Assembly: GCA_946482655.1 (NCBI GenBank)
Contig: CAMLSA010000022.1
Coordinates: forward strand, 1 to 37,560
DNA: 37,560 nt
Reading direction: 5' to 3'
From: an uncultured Sphingomonas sp.
GTDB taxonomy: Bacteria > Pseudomonadota > Alphaproteobacteria > Sphingomonadales > Sphingomonadaceae
How positions within the stretch are numbered: position 1 is the stretch's first letter; every line of letters starts with the position of its first letter. A program made the translations under genes and the position numbers. Below are positions 1-9,259 of the stretch, one piece after another. The notes beneath the pieces were generated by a model that was given only the letters and a program-made list of their open reading frames with translations, had not been told where the DNA came from and searched no databases.

Positions 1-239
1 AACTTCCCGGTATTCTTCGAAAATGTGCTCCCCTGCTGGGGACGAGGAGGACCCATCTCTAAGGCCGGCTGCAAAGGATCAGGGAAGTACCGGCATCCTG
101 ATTATCGGCCATAGCCAGTGCCTTGGCGGCGGTCCTTGCGTCCGCCTTCAGGCTCTTGCATTTTCCGACGTACAGGCAGACCCTCCGACTCCGACGCCCC
201 GTCTTCCGCTTTGCCGACGAACAGACATGGAGGCCGACC
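1..239. other. Upstream region of the EF-G-like gene; no supported gene
   Basis: No convincing coding region is seen. Open frames run through it on both strands but have no recognisable product. A short inverted repeat (TCCCC, 4-nt loop, GGGGA) lies at 29-42 without a T-run, so it is not called a terminator. The last bases hold the strong ribosome binding site GGAGG at 229-233, which belongs to the gene starting at 240. The promoter could not be placed. Confidence 0.5.
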
Positions 240-2270
240 ATGGAGAGAAATGCCGCCGAGGTTAGAGCCATCGCTCTTGTTGGGCCACCCGGTGTCGGAA
301 AGACGTCGCTCGCCGAAGCGCTGTTGTTCGCCAGCGGGTCGATCGTCCGGCAAGGCTCGGTAGCCGACGGAAGCAGTGTCGGCGACTCCAGCGCCGAAGC
401 CCGAAGCCGGGGCGGCTCGACCGAGCTCAACCTGATGCGGTTCACGGCGCAGGGCGAAACCTTCGCGATCATCGACGCGCCCGGGTCGGCCGGTTTCTCC
501 CCCGACGCGAACGTCGCCGTGCTGACATGCGATCTCGCCGTCGTCGTGATCGATCCCGATCCCGTGCGGGCGCCGCTCGTCGAGCCGATCCTGCGGTGGC
601 TGGAAGCAAACGGCATTCCACACGCGCTGTTCGTCAACAAGATCGACCAGGCGCGAGGCAGTATCCAGGATCTGCTCGAGGCGCTCGAGCCGATGAGCAT
701 CGCCGCCCTGGTTGCCCGGCAGATTCCGATCCGCGAGGGCGAGCAGGTAACCGGCTATGTCGACCTGACCCTCGAGCGCGCGTTCCGGTACGAGGCGGGC
801 AAGCCCGCGCAACGCATCGAGCTGACCAACGATCTGCGGCAGCAGGAGATGGCGGCGCGCGAGCATCTGCTCGAGCAGCTCGCCGATCACGACGACGTGC
901 TGCTGGAGCAGATCATCTCCGACGAGGTGCCCAGCCTCGATACCATCTTTACCGACCTCGCTGAGGAGACGAAAGCCGGCTTCGTCGTCCCGGTGCTGTT
1001 CGGATCGGCGCTCAAGGGCTTCGGCATCCGCCGGCTGATCAAGATGCTGCGGCACGACACGCCGTCTCCGGCCGAGACGGTTTCCCGACTGGGTCTCTCC
1101 GGTCCGGGAATCCGGGTCCTCAAGGTCCAGCACGGCAGCACGGTCGGCCGACTCGCGATCAGCCGTGTCTTCGGAGTGCCGTTGACCGAGGGCTCCGAAC
1201 TCACCGACAGGGACGACCGTAAGCTGCGGAGCGGGGCGCTGTTCCAGATCCAGGGCGGCAACACTGCCAAGGTCGCCCGGGCAGCCTGCGGCGACATCGT
1301 CGGCATCGCCAAGGTCGAGCAGCTCAAGGCCGGCGACGTGGTCGGCCTTTCGGGTAAAGCGCCGGCGGCGGTGCCGCCGATAGAGGAACCCGCCCGCCAT
1401 TGCGCGCTGATGATCGAGGCCGCCGATCACAAGGACGATGTCCGCCTGGCCTCGGCACTCGCGCGGCTGTGCGAGGAGGATCCGTCGCTGTTCTGGGGGC
1501 GGGGTAATGACAGCCGCGAGTCGCTGCTCCACGGCATCAATGACGAGCATCTTTCGCTGGCACTCGAGCGGCTGAAACGCCGTTATGGAGTCGCGGTGAC
1601 AACCCGGGAGCCGGCGATCGCCTACAAGGAATCGATCCGGCACCCGGCGAGCTTTCGCGGCCGACACAAGAAACAGTCGGGCGGTCATGGCCAATATGGC
1701 GACGTCGTGATTGAGATCCGCCCGCTGCCCTCGGGCGAGGGCTTCAAGTTCGAGGACAAGATCACCGGCGGTGTCATTCCCAAGCAGTGGATCCCCGCGG
1801 TGGAGCAAGGCGTTCTCGACGCGCTTGCCAAGGGCCCGCTGGGTTTTCCCGTGGTCGATGTCGCCGTGGCGCTGGTCGACGGATCGTTCCACAGCGTCGA
1901 CAGCTCCGAACTCGCCTTCCGTACCGCCGGGCGGCTGGCCGCTTCGCAAGCGCTGGCGGCCGCCGGTCCCTTTCTCCAGGAGCCGATCTCGCATGTGACC
2001 ATCTATGCTCCGGGTAGCGCGACATCGCGGATCACCTCCGCCATTTCGAGCCGCCGCGGCCAACTGCTCGGCATCTCGCCGCGCCCCGATTGGTCTCGCT
2101 GGGACGTGATCGAGATATTGCTCCCCGAGGCCGAACTCACCCATCTCGCGCGGGAATTGCGATCGCTGAGCCAAGGCATGGCGGTCTTTGACGCACGCTT
2201 CGATCACCTTGCTGAGGTGGCGACCAAGCGAGCGACCGAGATTTCACAGAAGGTGCTGGAAATGTCCTAG
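240..2270 (+). CDS. Elongation factor G-like translational GTPase (EF-G paralogue)
   Basis: 676 aa, with the domain order of EF-G. The P-loop is GPPGVGKT at residues 15-22, the G3 motif DAPG at 79-82 and the G4 motif NKID at 133-136. A domain IV segment HGQYGDVVIEIRPLP follows in the last third. The open frame extends upstream to a TTG at 123, but the ATG at 240 follows a perfect GGAGG at 6-nt spacing and begins just before the P-loop, so 240 is chosen. Canonical EF-G has DTPGH at G3; here the position of the catalytic His is Ser83 (DAPGSAGF), and the switch I region is also divergent. This places it with the EF-G-like paralogues rather than the housekeeping fusA product. Its role is unknown. 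It stands apart from the EPS genes and converges on the 2316-3194 gene. Confidence 0.9.
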   Translation: MERNAAEVRAIALVGPPGVGKTSLAEALLFASGSIVRQGSVADGSSVGDSSAEARSRGGSTELNLMRFTAQGETFAIIDAPGSAGFSPDANVAVLTCDLAVVVIDPDPVRAPLVEPILRWLEANGIPHALFVNKIDQARGSIQDLLEALEPMSIAALVARQIPIREGEQVTGYVDLTLERAFRYEAGKPAQRIELTNDLRQQEMAAREHLLEQLADHDDVLLEQIISDEVPSLDTIFTDLAEETKAGFVVPVLFGSALKGFGIRRLIKMLRHDTPSPAETVSRLGLSGPGIRVLKVQHGSTVGRLAISRVFGVPLTEGSELTDRDDRKLRSGALFQIQGGNTAKVARAACGDIVGIAKVEQLKAGDVVGLSGKAPAAVPPIEEPARHCALMIEAADHKDDVRLASALARLCEEDPSLFWGRGNDSRESLLHGINDEHLSLALERLKRRYGVAVTTREPAIAYKESIRHPASFRGRHKKQSGGHGQYGDVVIEIRPLPSGEGFKFEDKITGGVIPKQWIPAVEQGVLDALAKGPLGFPVVDVAVALVDGSFHSVDSSELAFRTAGRLAASQALAAAGPFLQEPISHVTIYAPGSATSRITSAISSRRGQLLGISPRPDWSRWDVIEILLPEAELTHLARELRSLSQGMAVFDARFDHLAEVATKRATEISQKVLEMS

Positions 2271-2290
2271 ACCTCGATGATTTCGGGCTG

Positions 2291-2311
2291 GATCAGCTTG
2301 AAAGCTGGATC
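2291..2311. terminator. Hairpin between convergent genes, possible weak bidirectional terminator
   Basis: GATCAGCTT and AAGCTGGATC can pair, with one bulged base and a tight loop, in the 45-bp gap between two convergent stop codons (2270 and 2316). There is no clear T-run on either side, so a Rho-independent terminator is only possible. Confidence 0.3.
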
Positions 2312-2315
2312 AAGT

Positions 2316-3194
2316 CTAGTGACCGGTTTTATCGGGACTCGGAAACATGCCCTTGGGCGGGGGACCCGAGATCACCACGCCATGAATATTGGCGGCGGGC
2401 GGCCAGCGCCAGGTGCGGCCGCCATCCGTCGAATAGGCGCCGATGTCGCGGCCCTTGGCATCGGTCACGCCACGATTGGGATAGATTGACCGGCTGAGAT
2501 CCTGGCCCGGCCGCGGGGTGACATAGACGTCCTTGAGGTGGACGGGGAAACGCGGCGCGGCGATCTGCCCCGGCTTGCGGATGCCGTCGCCGAACCAGAG
2601 CAGGAAGCCGGCAGCGTCGCCACTATGGCTGAGGCTCACCCGCTCGAGATAGGCGCTGCCGACCGCCCGGTCCTTCGTGCCCTTGAGGAAAATGCCCTGA
2701 TAGCCGCTCGATCCCACCAGATTGATGATCGTGACGCGGCCGACATCGCCCTGTCCCTGGAAAATATCGGAATGTATCCCGTCGCGTGAACCGCGCAGAC
2801 CGCCGACCACGATATTCCGAAGGGTGACGTCCGGGCTGCGACCGTTGCGGCTGGCGACGGCGATGGCATCCCCTTCCTTGGACAGGAATATCTTGAGATT
2901 GGACACTGTCACCGAAGCGGTCTGTTGCTTGAACACCAGGCGCGAGACCCGCTCGCCACGTCCATCGAGCACGACATGGCGTCCGCCCTGCACGACGACG
3001 GGACCGGTCCATCCGCCCGGCGGCGCCTCGATCTTCGCATCCTCGTCGGGAGCAAAAATCTTGAATCGGCTTTTCCAGGATTGCGCTGCTCGGTCCGGCC
3101 AGGTCGAATAGCGGCCATCGCCCATGGCCAGCACCGCGACGGCGACGCCACCGAGCATCGTCACGATGATCAGATTCCGCGCCATGCGGATCAT
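2316..3194 (-). CDS. Membrane-anchored right-handed beta-helix-like protein of the EPS operon
   Basis: 292 aa. The N-terminus MIRMARNLIIVTMLGGVAVA is a signal anchor or uncleaved signal peptide. The rest is rich in short beta-strand repeats with N/D/G turns (for example VTVSNLKIF, VTLRNIVVGG, VTIINLVGSSG), the pattern of right-handed parallel beta-helix (pectate-lyase-like) folds. The chosen ATG at 3194 overlaps the stop of the upstream acyltransferase gene (ATGA), indicating translational coupling; the open frame runs further upstream but inside that gene. It is last in operon A1. Beta-helix proteins in EPS operons are often lyases, epimerases or polymer-binding proteins, but no catalytic residues could be assigned. 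It most likely acts in the periplasm on the polymer. An enzyme acting on uronate residues is conceivable because UDP-glucose dehydrogenase is nearby. Confidence 0.75.
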   Translation of the reverse strand: MIRMARNLIIVTMLGGVAVAVLAMGDGRYSTWPDRAAQSWKSRFKIFAPDEDAKIEAPPGGWTGPVVVQGGRHVVLDGRGERVSRLVFKQQTASVTVSNLKIFLSKEGDAIAVASRNGRSPDVTLRNIVVGGLRGSRDGIHSDIFQGQGDVGRVTIINLVGSSGYQGIFLKGTKDRAVGSAYLERVSLSHSGDAAGFLLWFGDGIRKPGQIAAPRFPVHLKDVYVTPRPGQDLSRSIYPNRGVTDAKGRDIGAYSTDGGRTWRWPPAANIHGVVISGPPPKGMFPSPDKTGH

Positions 3195-5131
3195 GGCCGT
3201 TGCGGCAGGGCGAGCTTCGCCCGGATCTCGGGGGCCAGCCGCCCGACGATCAGTTGGGACCCTTCGGCGGTCAGATGCCCGTAATCGAACTGCAGCGGCA
3301 CGCTCTTCTTGGCCCAGACGGTACATCTCCGGCGGCACATCGCCCGTAGCGGAGAAACATAAGGTAGCCCGGCATCGGCGAAAGCCTGGGCGAACCGTTG
3401 ATCGACCGGTGCAACGTCCGGCACCAGATGGGCATCGATCGGTTCGCCATGATCGATATTGCGGGCAATCAAGCGCGGCAGAGCGGCATCATATTCTGCG
3501 ATCGGCCCTGACACGACGACATGCGGCACGAAACGCCGGATCAGTCGCACCGTTTCGATCGCCTCGTCGACATCCTCCGCTGACCAGCGCGCCGAAAACA
3601 CCACACCATCGAGTTTGGTTTTGGGTATAAACTCGTTGAAAATATAGTTCATCAGTTCGACGCAGCGCTTCTCGCCCCGCGCCGAAAGTGTGGGCTTGCA
3701 GCCCGACGCCGTCGCCTGGAGGATGTTCGCCTCGGGCAAGGCCGTAACCAGCCCCGTATAATAATGCGCCCCATGGCTGTCTCCTACGAGCAGGATATTG
3801 GGCTTGTGCGGCGCGAGCGCGAGACATTTTGGATCGAAAGCGCTGAAGTCGGCCTGCGATGCCAGAAAGCAGGTCCCGGTCCGCATCCCCTCGCTCTGGC
3901 CGCCGGAGTCGAGATAGGACAGCGCCTGCTTGGCCGCCGGCGAGATCGGCCAGATCACCCCGCTCAGATAGGCCGATCCGAGCGCTCCTGCGGATGCCGC
4001 GACCATCAGCGCCAATCCTCCCAAGACGACCTTGCGCGCATCGCTCAGCCGGCCGGGCTGCCGGAAAGGCTGCTCGACAAGGAAATAGGACAATGTCGCG
4101 AGGAGGAGGCTGGCCATGAGGAGCCACCCTCGGTCCACGAGGCTCAGTCGGTGATCGATGCTCTTGTAGAAGACGATAACCGGCCAATGCCACAGGTAGA
4201 GCGAATAGGAGATCAGCCCGATGAAGCGCATCGGCCCTGTGGCGAGCAGCCTGCCGATCCCCGTGTCATGGGCGAACCCGCCATGGATCAACAGCGCCGA
4301 ACCGATGCAAGGCAGCAACGCGGCAGGGCCGGGAAATGGTGTCGTCCGATCGAACAGCGCCACCGCCGCGACGATCAGCGCGATTCCCGCCATCGTTTCG
4401 AGATTGGCGATGAGCGCGGATCGCACCGGTGGAAAGGCACCCAGCGCAAGCAGGGCTCCGAGCGCGAGTTCCCAAGTCCGATATTGCACCAGATAAAAGG
4501 CGGCGCTCATGTCGGTGTTCACGCGCCACCAGGACAGCACGAAGCTCACCAGTGCGATGCCCGCAACCAGCCTCACCCGCCCCTTCGGCGTCAGACCGCG
4601 ACTGAAGAAGAGGAGGAGCGGGAAAAAGATGTAGAATTGCTCTTCGACCGACAGCGACCAGGTGTGAAGCAGCGGATTGGAGTCAAGACCGCCATCGAAG
4701 TAGCCGCTCGAGGAAAAGAACAGGACATTCGAGGCGAAGAAGATCGAAGCGACCGTCGTGAAAGCGATATCCCGGGCCTCGTCAGCGAACAGGATCATGA
4801 ACGAAGCCATCATCACGGCGAAATAGAGTGCGAACAGTGCCGGGAAGATGCGTTTGATCCGTCGCTTGTAGAACTCGGCGAGACGTTCCTTGTAGCTGCC
4901 CTCCGCCAGCAGCAGTGTTCCCGTGATCAGATAGCCCGAGATCACGAAGAAGACGTCGACGCCGATGAAGCCTCCCGTAAGCACGCTGGTGCCAAGGTGA
5001 AACACCACCACGGAGAGCACCGCAATGGTGCGCAGCCCGTCGATATCCGCGCGATAGCCCGCAGCCTTGACCTGCTTTCTCGCGACGTCGGCAACAGTGG
5101 CTTCGGATCGCCTCGTTACTAGTTCAAGCAC
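3191..5131 (-). CDS. AT3-SGNH acyltransferase (OafA/YrhL type), polymer O-acylation
   Basis: 646 aa, the usual length for fused AT3-SGNH proteins. The N-terminal integral membrane acyltransferase-3 domain begins with YRADIDGLRTIAVLSVVVFH and GVDVFFVISGYLIT and spans about 10 membrane segments to roughly residue 390. The periplasmic SGNH domain follows, with the nucleophile motif GDSH near residue 450 and the D-x-x-H motif (DYGHL) near residue 615. Both catalytic motifs look intact. The family transfers acyl (usually acetyl) groups from the cytoplasmic side to extracellular sugars. The start is GTG at 5131, overlapping the end of the polymerase gene by 8 bp; the gene is coupled to the beta-helix gene downstream. 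It most likely acetylates the repeat unit or polymer of system A. Confidence 0.92.
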   Translation of the reverse strand: MLELVTRRSEATVADVARKQVKAAGYRADIDGLRTIAVLSVVVFHLGTSVLTGGFIGVDVFFVISGYLITGTLLLAEGSYKERLAEFYKRRIKRIFPALFALYFAVMMASFMILFADEARDIAFTTVASIFFASNVLFFSSSGYFDGGLDSNPLLHTWSLSVEEQFYIFFPLLLFFSRGLTPKGRVRLVAGIALVSFVLSWWRVNTDMSAAFYLVQYRTWELALGALLALGAFPPVRSALIANLETMAGIALIVAAVALFDRTTPFPGPAALLPCIGSALLIHGGFAHDTGIGRLLATGPMRFIGLISYSLYLWHWPVIVFYKSIDHRLSLVDRGWLLMASLLLATLSYFLVEQPFRQPGRLSDARKVVLGGLALMVAASAGALGSAYLSGVIWPISPAAKQALSYLDSGGQSEGMRTGTCFLASQADFSAFDPKCLALAPHKPNILLVGDSHGAHYYTGLVTALPEANILQATASGCKPTLSARGEKRCVELMNYIFNEFIPKTKLDGVVFSARWSAEDVDEAIETVRLIRRFVPHVVVSGPIAEYDAALPRLIARNIDHGEPIDAHLVPDVAPVDQRFAQAFADAGLPYVSPLRAMCRRRCTVWAKKSVPLQFDYGHLTAEGSQLIVGRLAPEIRAKLALPQRP

Positions 5132-6404
5132 GACCCACCACTCGGAAATGCGAGGTGGAGGGGCCGATATTGACCTTCGACGCGAGCGCTACCGCCATGA
5201 TCACCATGAGCGAGACGGAGTTGGCGAAGTTGATCGCGCGCTGCTCGGCAAACCCTTGTACCGCATATCCGACAATGATCGCAGTCAGCGCCGCATGAAC
5301 GTGCGAGCGGTAGATCACCGCCTTGTAGAGGCCCGATCCGATTCCGACGCCGAGAAACAGCAGGTAGGCGAGCAATCCAATCACGCCCATGTCCGCGGCC
5401 GTCGCAAGATAGGCCTGGTGAGCCGAAGAGGCAGCAGTGATGTAATCCTCATGGTGTCGATAGCCGACGCCCAGCAGCGGATTTTGCTGGAACACCTCGA
5501 GCGCCTCGCGCCACGCCTCAGCCCGGCCGGTGCCGCCGGATTCGAGGCCGCGGCGAGGATCGTCGATCATGAACACCTTGCTCAGCAGGGTCGGCAGCGC
5601 AAACAGGAGCGCGATGCCCACCGCAGTTCCGGCGAGCCATATCCACAGCCGCCCGAACAAGCTCGACCGGTGATAAGCCAGGCCGATGAGCAACATTCCG
5701 CCGACCATCGCCGAGACCATCGAGGCGCGGTTCTGGGCGAGGAGTAGAACGGTCAGGTCGATAGCGAACAGCACGACGAACAACCAGCGCTGCCGCGCCA
5801 CGGTGCCGGCGAGAAGCCCATAGGCGCAGACCGCTCCCCAGAAGTTGGGACCGACGCGGCCCATGAACCGGCCGTAGATGAAATTGGCATCGATCAGCGC
5901 GACCAGTGCGGCCACGGCGTGCATCACCGCGTAGGCGACGAGCAGGTTGCGGATGAACGCTTCGTCGCGAACCTCGGCCGAGGCAAGCACTACCCCAAGC
6001 GTAAGGACGAACAGGCCGAGCAGCGGCTTGGCGAGCTCGCCCGTCTGATCGGTGCCGAGCAGGCTGATGGTGATCACCCCGAGGATCAGCATCGAGAGCG
6101 CGAACATCGGCAGGGCCTGGGCGGGCCGCAGTCGCGACCAGGCCATGGTCGCGAGCGCGGGGACGATGCCCAGCACGATCAGCAGCAACGTCACAAGCTG
6201 GGTGGCCGGCGTCTCGAGGCGGGTGTCGACCGTGCCATATTGCCACACCGGGAGGCGTGGCGGTGCCCCGAGGAACAGGATGAGCGGGCTCAAGCCGAGC
6301 CAGAGGCCCCACAGGCCGCCGTTGAACAGCCAGCCCACGGCGCCGCCGGGCCGGCTGAGAGCAGCCGGCTCGGGGCCCAGGGGTTCGGGGAGTCTAGGCG
6401 ACAA
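5124..6404 (-). CDS. O-antigen ligase/polymerase family protein (Wzy-like), system A
   Basis: 426 aa polytopic membrane protein with about 10-12 predicted segments. The large periplasmic loop ahead of the last helices contains NPLLGVGYRHHEDYITAASS followed by AHQAYLATAADMGVIGLL. The pattern NxxxGxG followed by H-x(n)-G is typical of the O-antigen ligase/Wzy family (PF04932). It would polymerise lipid-linked repeat units in the periplasm. Translation appears to begin at TTG 6404, overlapping the upstream Wzz-like gene by 11 bp, which suggests coupling; no better ATG lies before the first membrane segment. The function as polymerase rather than ligase is inferred from its place between the chain-length gene and the acyltransferase gene. 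Confidence 0.85.
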   Translation of the reverse strand: MSPRLPEPLGPEPAALSRPGGAVGWLFNGGLWGLWLGLSPLILFLGAPPRLPVWQYGTVDTRLETPATQLVTLLLIVLGIVPALATMAWSRLRPAQALPMFALSMLILGVITISLLGTDQTGELAKPLLGLFVLTLGVVLASAEVRDEAFIRNLLVAYAVMHAVAALVALIDANFIYGRFMGRVGPNFWGAVCAYGLLAGTVARQRWLFVVLFAIDLTVLLLAQNRASMVSAMVGGMLLIGLAYHRSSLFGRLWIWLAGTAVGIALLFALPTLLSKVFMIDDPRRGLESGGTGRAEAWREALEVFQQNPLLGVGYRHHEDYITAASSAHQAYLATAADMGVIGLLAYLLFLGVGIGSGLYKAVIYRSHVHAALTAIIVGYAVQGFAEQRAINFANSVSLMVIMAVALASKVNIGPSTSHFRVVGRA

Positions 6405-7803
6405 TTTCGGCCTCTTGGCGCTTGAGCCTGAAGAACAGCAGCAACTCCGCGATGATCGCCGCGCCGAGGGCCGCGAACGCCGCGAGGAGAATGCCGAGCG
6501 CCAAGGTGAGCGCGATGTTCGGCGACGAGGCGGCGAGTGACGGTACGGCGCGGCTGATGATGCGCGCGTCCGGCGTCTGGAGGCCGACTTCTGCGCCGGT
6601 TTCGTTGAACCGGCCGAGATAGGACTGATACAGCGTGGCTAGACCAGTCACCTCACGCTCGAGCGCGGCGAGCTTCGCGGTCGCGGCGCTGTTCCTGCCG
6701 AACTGACCTTGCACCGACGAGAGGCTCGCTTCGCTCGAACCGGCACGCTGCGCCGCCGCCGTGGCGGTGGCACGCGCGGCTTCGCGCGCTGCGGTGATCG
6801 ACCGGCCGATCTCCTGGCTCAGTAGGCGGTTGATCTCGCTGCGCTGCTGGTTGACCTGCTGGACGAGCGGATGATCGGCGCCGTAGCGAGCGTTGATCTG
6901 CGCCGCCTGTGCCTCCACCAGCGCCGACTGGGCACGGATCGCCTGGACGGCGGGCGAGGCTTGGGCTGCGGGCGCCGTAGCCCCACGCTGACGCTGGGCT
7001 GCCGCGAGCAGCGCCTGCTGCTCGGCCGCCTGAGCGCGGGCCTGGGCGAGCTGTTCGTTGAGGCCGGCGATCGCGAGCGAGTTGTTGCCGGGATCCATCG
7101 CCGAGACCAGACCGGTGCGTTGCTTATAGGCGAGCAGCCGCGCCTCGGCGTCGGCGAGCTGCTGACGGATTTCGCCCAGGCGATCGCGCAGCTTGACGTT
7201 GGCCTGCGAGGTCGCGCTGTCCTTAACGTCGATCTGCTCGATGATGTAGCGCTGAGCATATTGGTTCGCGACTCGCGCCGCGAGCGTCGGATCGTCACCC
7301 TTCCAGCTGATCTGGATCGCATAGCTAGTGCCGACCCGGCTGGCCTTAAGGCCGCCGAGCAACCGATCGGTCATCACGCGGATGGCATCGTCGGGCGCGT
7401 CTCCCCTCACCAGATCCTTGATCGACGCGATCACGCCGGTGGATTTAGCGAGGAAGGCCGGGTTCCGGTGAAGCCCCAGATCCCTACCGACCTGTTCGGC
7501 GAGACCGCGCGAAGTAATCATCTGCAGCTCGGTCTCGACGATTGGCGCGTCGGGTTCCAGGCCGGACATCACCGGGTCCGTCGTCACCGGCGCCTGCTTG
7601 CGCGGGTCGATCAGCACCATCGACTTGCCGGTATATTCACGCGGCGCGAGCAGAAGATAGAGCAGCACCAGCACCAGCACCCCGCCCGCGACCATCGCCA
7701 TGAGCTTGGCGCGGTCCGTCAGGAAATTGATCAGATAACCGGGCTGGGTGAACCGGTTTCGCAAGCCGGCTTGGCCCTCTAGGGGTTCGAGATCGACAAT
7801 CAT
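6394..7803 (-). CDS. Chain-length determinant protein, GumC/Wzz type without kinase domain
   Basis: 469 aa. It has a Wzz architecture: a first membrane segment near residues 34-53, a long periplasmic coiled-coil region rich in Ala/Gln (about 190-330), and a second membrane segment near 430-455 followed by a short basic tail. It ends there, so it lacks the cytoplasmic Walker-motif tyrosine kinase domain found in the second copy at 29687-31855. The start ATG at 7803 follows GGAGGAG. It would set polymer length and bridge the Wzy polymerase to the OPX exporter at 9260. In known sphingan clusters the kinase is encoded by a separate small gene; no such gene is seen in operon A. Confidence 0.88.
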   Translation of the reverse strand: MIVDLEPLEGQAGLRNRFTQPGYLINFLTDRAKLMAMVAGGVLVLVLLYLLLAPREYTGKSMVLIDPRKQAPVTTDPVMSGLEPDAPIVETELQMITSRGLAEQVGRDLGLHRNPAFLAKSTGVIASIKDLVRGDAPDDAIRVMTDRLLGGLKASRVGTSYAIQISWKGDDPTLAARVANQYAQRYIIEQIDVKDSATSQANVKLRDRLGEIRQQLADAEARLLAYKQRTGLVSAMDPGNNSLAIAGLNEQLAQARAQAAEQQALLAAAQRQRGATAPAAQASPAVQAIRAQSALVEAQAAQINARYGADHPLVQQVNQQRSEINRLLSQEIGRSITAAREAARATATAAAQRAGSSEASLSSVQGQFGRNSAATAKLAALEREVTGLATLYQSYLGRFNETGAEVGLQTPDARIISRAVPSLAASSPNIALTLALGILLAAFAALGAAIIAELLLFFRLKRQEAEIVA

Positions 7804-7858
7804 GGGCGCTTCTCCTCCGTGATCGGAAATTCATCTGAAACACCGGAAGGGTGCCCAT

Positions 7859-9046
7859 TCACCCCGCGAGCCTTCCGTAGAAATCGAGCAGATTCTGCCG
7901 CTGGCTGGACCAGCTGTAGCGTGTTTCAACCGCCTCGCGCCCATTCGCCCCCATGGCGAGGCGAGTTGCCGGATTGGTCTGCAACCAGTTGATCCTGTCA
8001 ACGGCGTCCTCGAGCCGGGCAGGATCGACCGCGAAGCCGCATTCCGCGCTTTCGACGATCGCGCGCCAGTTCGGGAAATCGGACACGATCATCGGCAAGC
8101 CGGCGGCCATATATTCGAAAAACTTGGTCAGCTCCTTTTCGTAATAATGTTCGCTGTAGGGGAAAATGGAGAGGCCCGCGGTCCATGGTTCCTTCAGCGC
8201 CTCCACCATCCGGTCGGACACGTAATAGTCGAGCCCTTCGAGAATGATCGTCGACACCTCAGGTTCCGCGCGCGTCGAACGTTTCTCCCAAGAAATTTCT
8301 CCGTCCTCGCGCATTGTCCCGATGGTTGCGTCGCCCGAGGCCTGCCGAATGGCGGCTGCGGTCTGTTGCGACATGTTGCCGCAGTAATGAATCAGGCAGC
8401 CGGGAATGAGCGTGGCGAGGCGCGCATGAAGCGCGGCGCCACGGCTAAGCGTGGTGCTGCCGGCATAAATGAGCCGCACCCGGTCGAGCGCCTGCGAGCA
8501 GCGATCCACCGACCGAAGCGCTTCCGAGCGTTCGAGATGCGGATAGTTGAGAACCTTCACCGACTTTGGGAAGCTGCGTGCATAATAGCGCTCGGCGATG
8601 ACGATGTGGAACAGCTTGGACGAAAGCCAGGCCATTCCCTGCCAGGCGCGTGCCACCAGTCCCCGCAGCGGCTTGGGAATCCAGCTTCTTACTCCCGCCG
8701 CCTGGGCGAAATCCTCATGAACATCGAAAACGACGGTCTTGCCGAGCAGGCGAAGCACGAGCCCCCAGGGAATCAGCTCGGGATCATGAAGATGATAGAT
8801 GTCGGCCTTTGTCCTCAGCGCGCGCAGGAAAACCTGGAAGGCGGTGACGGTCACCCGCTCGAGCCGATTGCGCGGCGCCTTCACCGCGATGATGTGAACG
8901 CCGCTACGAATTTCGTCCGCGGGGTTGCGGACGACGAAGTGAACGGCGTAGCCCGCGTCGGCGAGGCTGCGGCACTCGCGCTGGAAAATACGATTGTCCA
9001 CCGGCTGGTGGTGGGAACTCAGGTGGGCGACGCGGCATTTAACCAT
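7859..9046 (-). CDS. Glycosyltransferase family 4-like, GT-B fold
   Basis: 395 aa. The N-terminal domain starts CRVAHLSSHHQPVDNRIFQRE and contains YHLHDPELIPWGLVLRLLGK and VFDVHEDF, typical of GT4-type GT-B enzymes acting on cytoplasmic lipid-linked acceptors. The C-terminal donor-binding domain carries the E-x7-E region (YEKELTKFFEYMAAGLPMIV). First gene of operon A1, starting with ATG at 9046, divergent from the OPX gene at 9260. It probably adds one sugar to the repeat unit of system A. Donor and linkage cannot be read from the sequence. Confidence 0.88.
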   Translation of the reverse strand: MVKCRVAHLSSHHQPVDNRIFQRECRSLADAGYAVHFVVRNPADEIRSGVHIIAVKAPRNRLERVTVTAFQVFLRALRTKADIYHLHDPELIPWGLVLRLLGKTVVFDVHEDFAQAAGVRSWIPKPLRGLVARAWQGMAWLSSKLFHIVIAERYYARSFPKSVKVLNYPHLERSEALRSVDRCSQALDRVRLIYAGSTTLSRGAALHARLATLIPGCLIHYCGNMSQQTAAAIRQASGDATIGTMREDGEISWEKRSTRAEPEVSTIILEGLDYYVSDRMVEALKEPWTAGLSIFPYSEHYYEKELTKFFEYMAAGLPMIVSDFPNWRAIVESAECGFAVDPARLEDAVDRINWLQTNPATRLAMGANGREAVETRYSWSSQRQNLLDFYGRLAG

Positions 9047-9259
9047 CGCTTGTCCTTCTTCGCTGCGAGCGCCCCCCGGACGGGAGAACGCCTATTGCGG
9101 AGCAGAACGCGCCGGCAAGGATTTTGCCGCAGTGCGGTAGAAATTTATGACATGTTGCGTTCAGAGTTGGTGAATCGCCACCGAAACTAGTATATCCCCT
9201 CCGGACCGCATGCTTTCGCGCATCGGCACGTCGGGGGGCGAACAGAAAAGGGAGACACA
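9047..9259. promoter_or_regulatory. Divergent promoter region between operons A1 and A2
   Basis: 213 bp with two outward-facing gene starts and locally lower GC. A plausible plus-strand sigma-70-like pair is TTGCCG at 9124-9129 and TATGAC at 9146-9151 (16-bp spacer). A second weaker pair is TTGGTG at 9167-9172 and TATATC at 9191-9196 (18-bp spacer). GGGAGA just upstream of the GTG at 9260 is a good ribosome binding site. The promoter assignments are guesses by eye. The region position implies co-regulation of both halves of system A. Confidence 0.4.

Noticed and set aside
102..2207. 701-aa open frame on the minus strand
   Set aside because: It is antisense to the EF-G-like gene, has low-complexity Arg/Asp/Gly composition and no domain; GC-rich codon use opens this frame.
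3764..5122. 452-aa open frame on the plus strand
   Set aside because: Antisense to the AT3-SGNH acyltransferase; no recognisable motifs, E/R/H-rich shadow.
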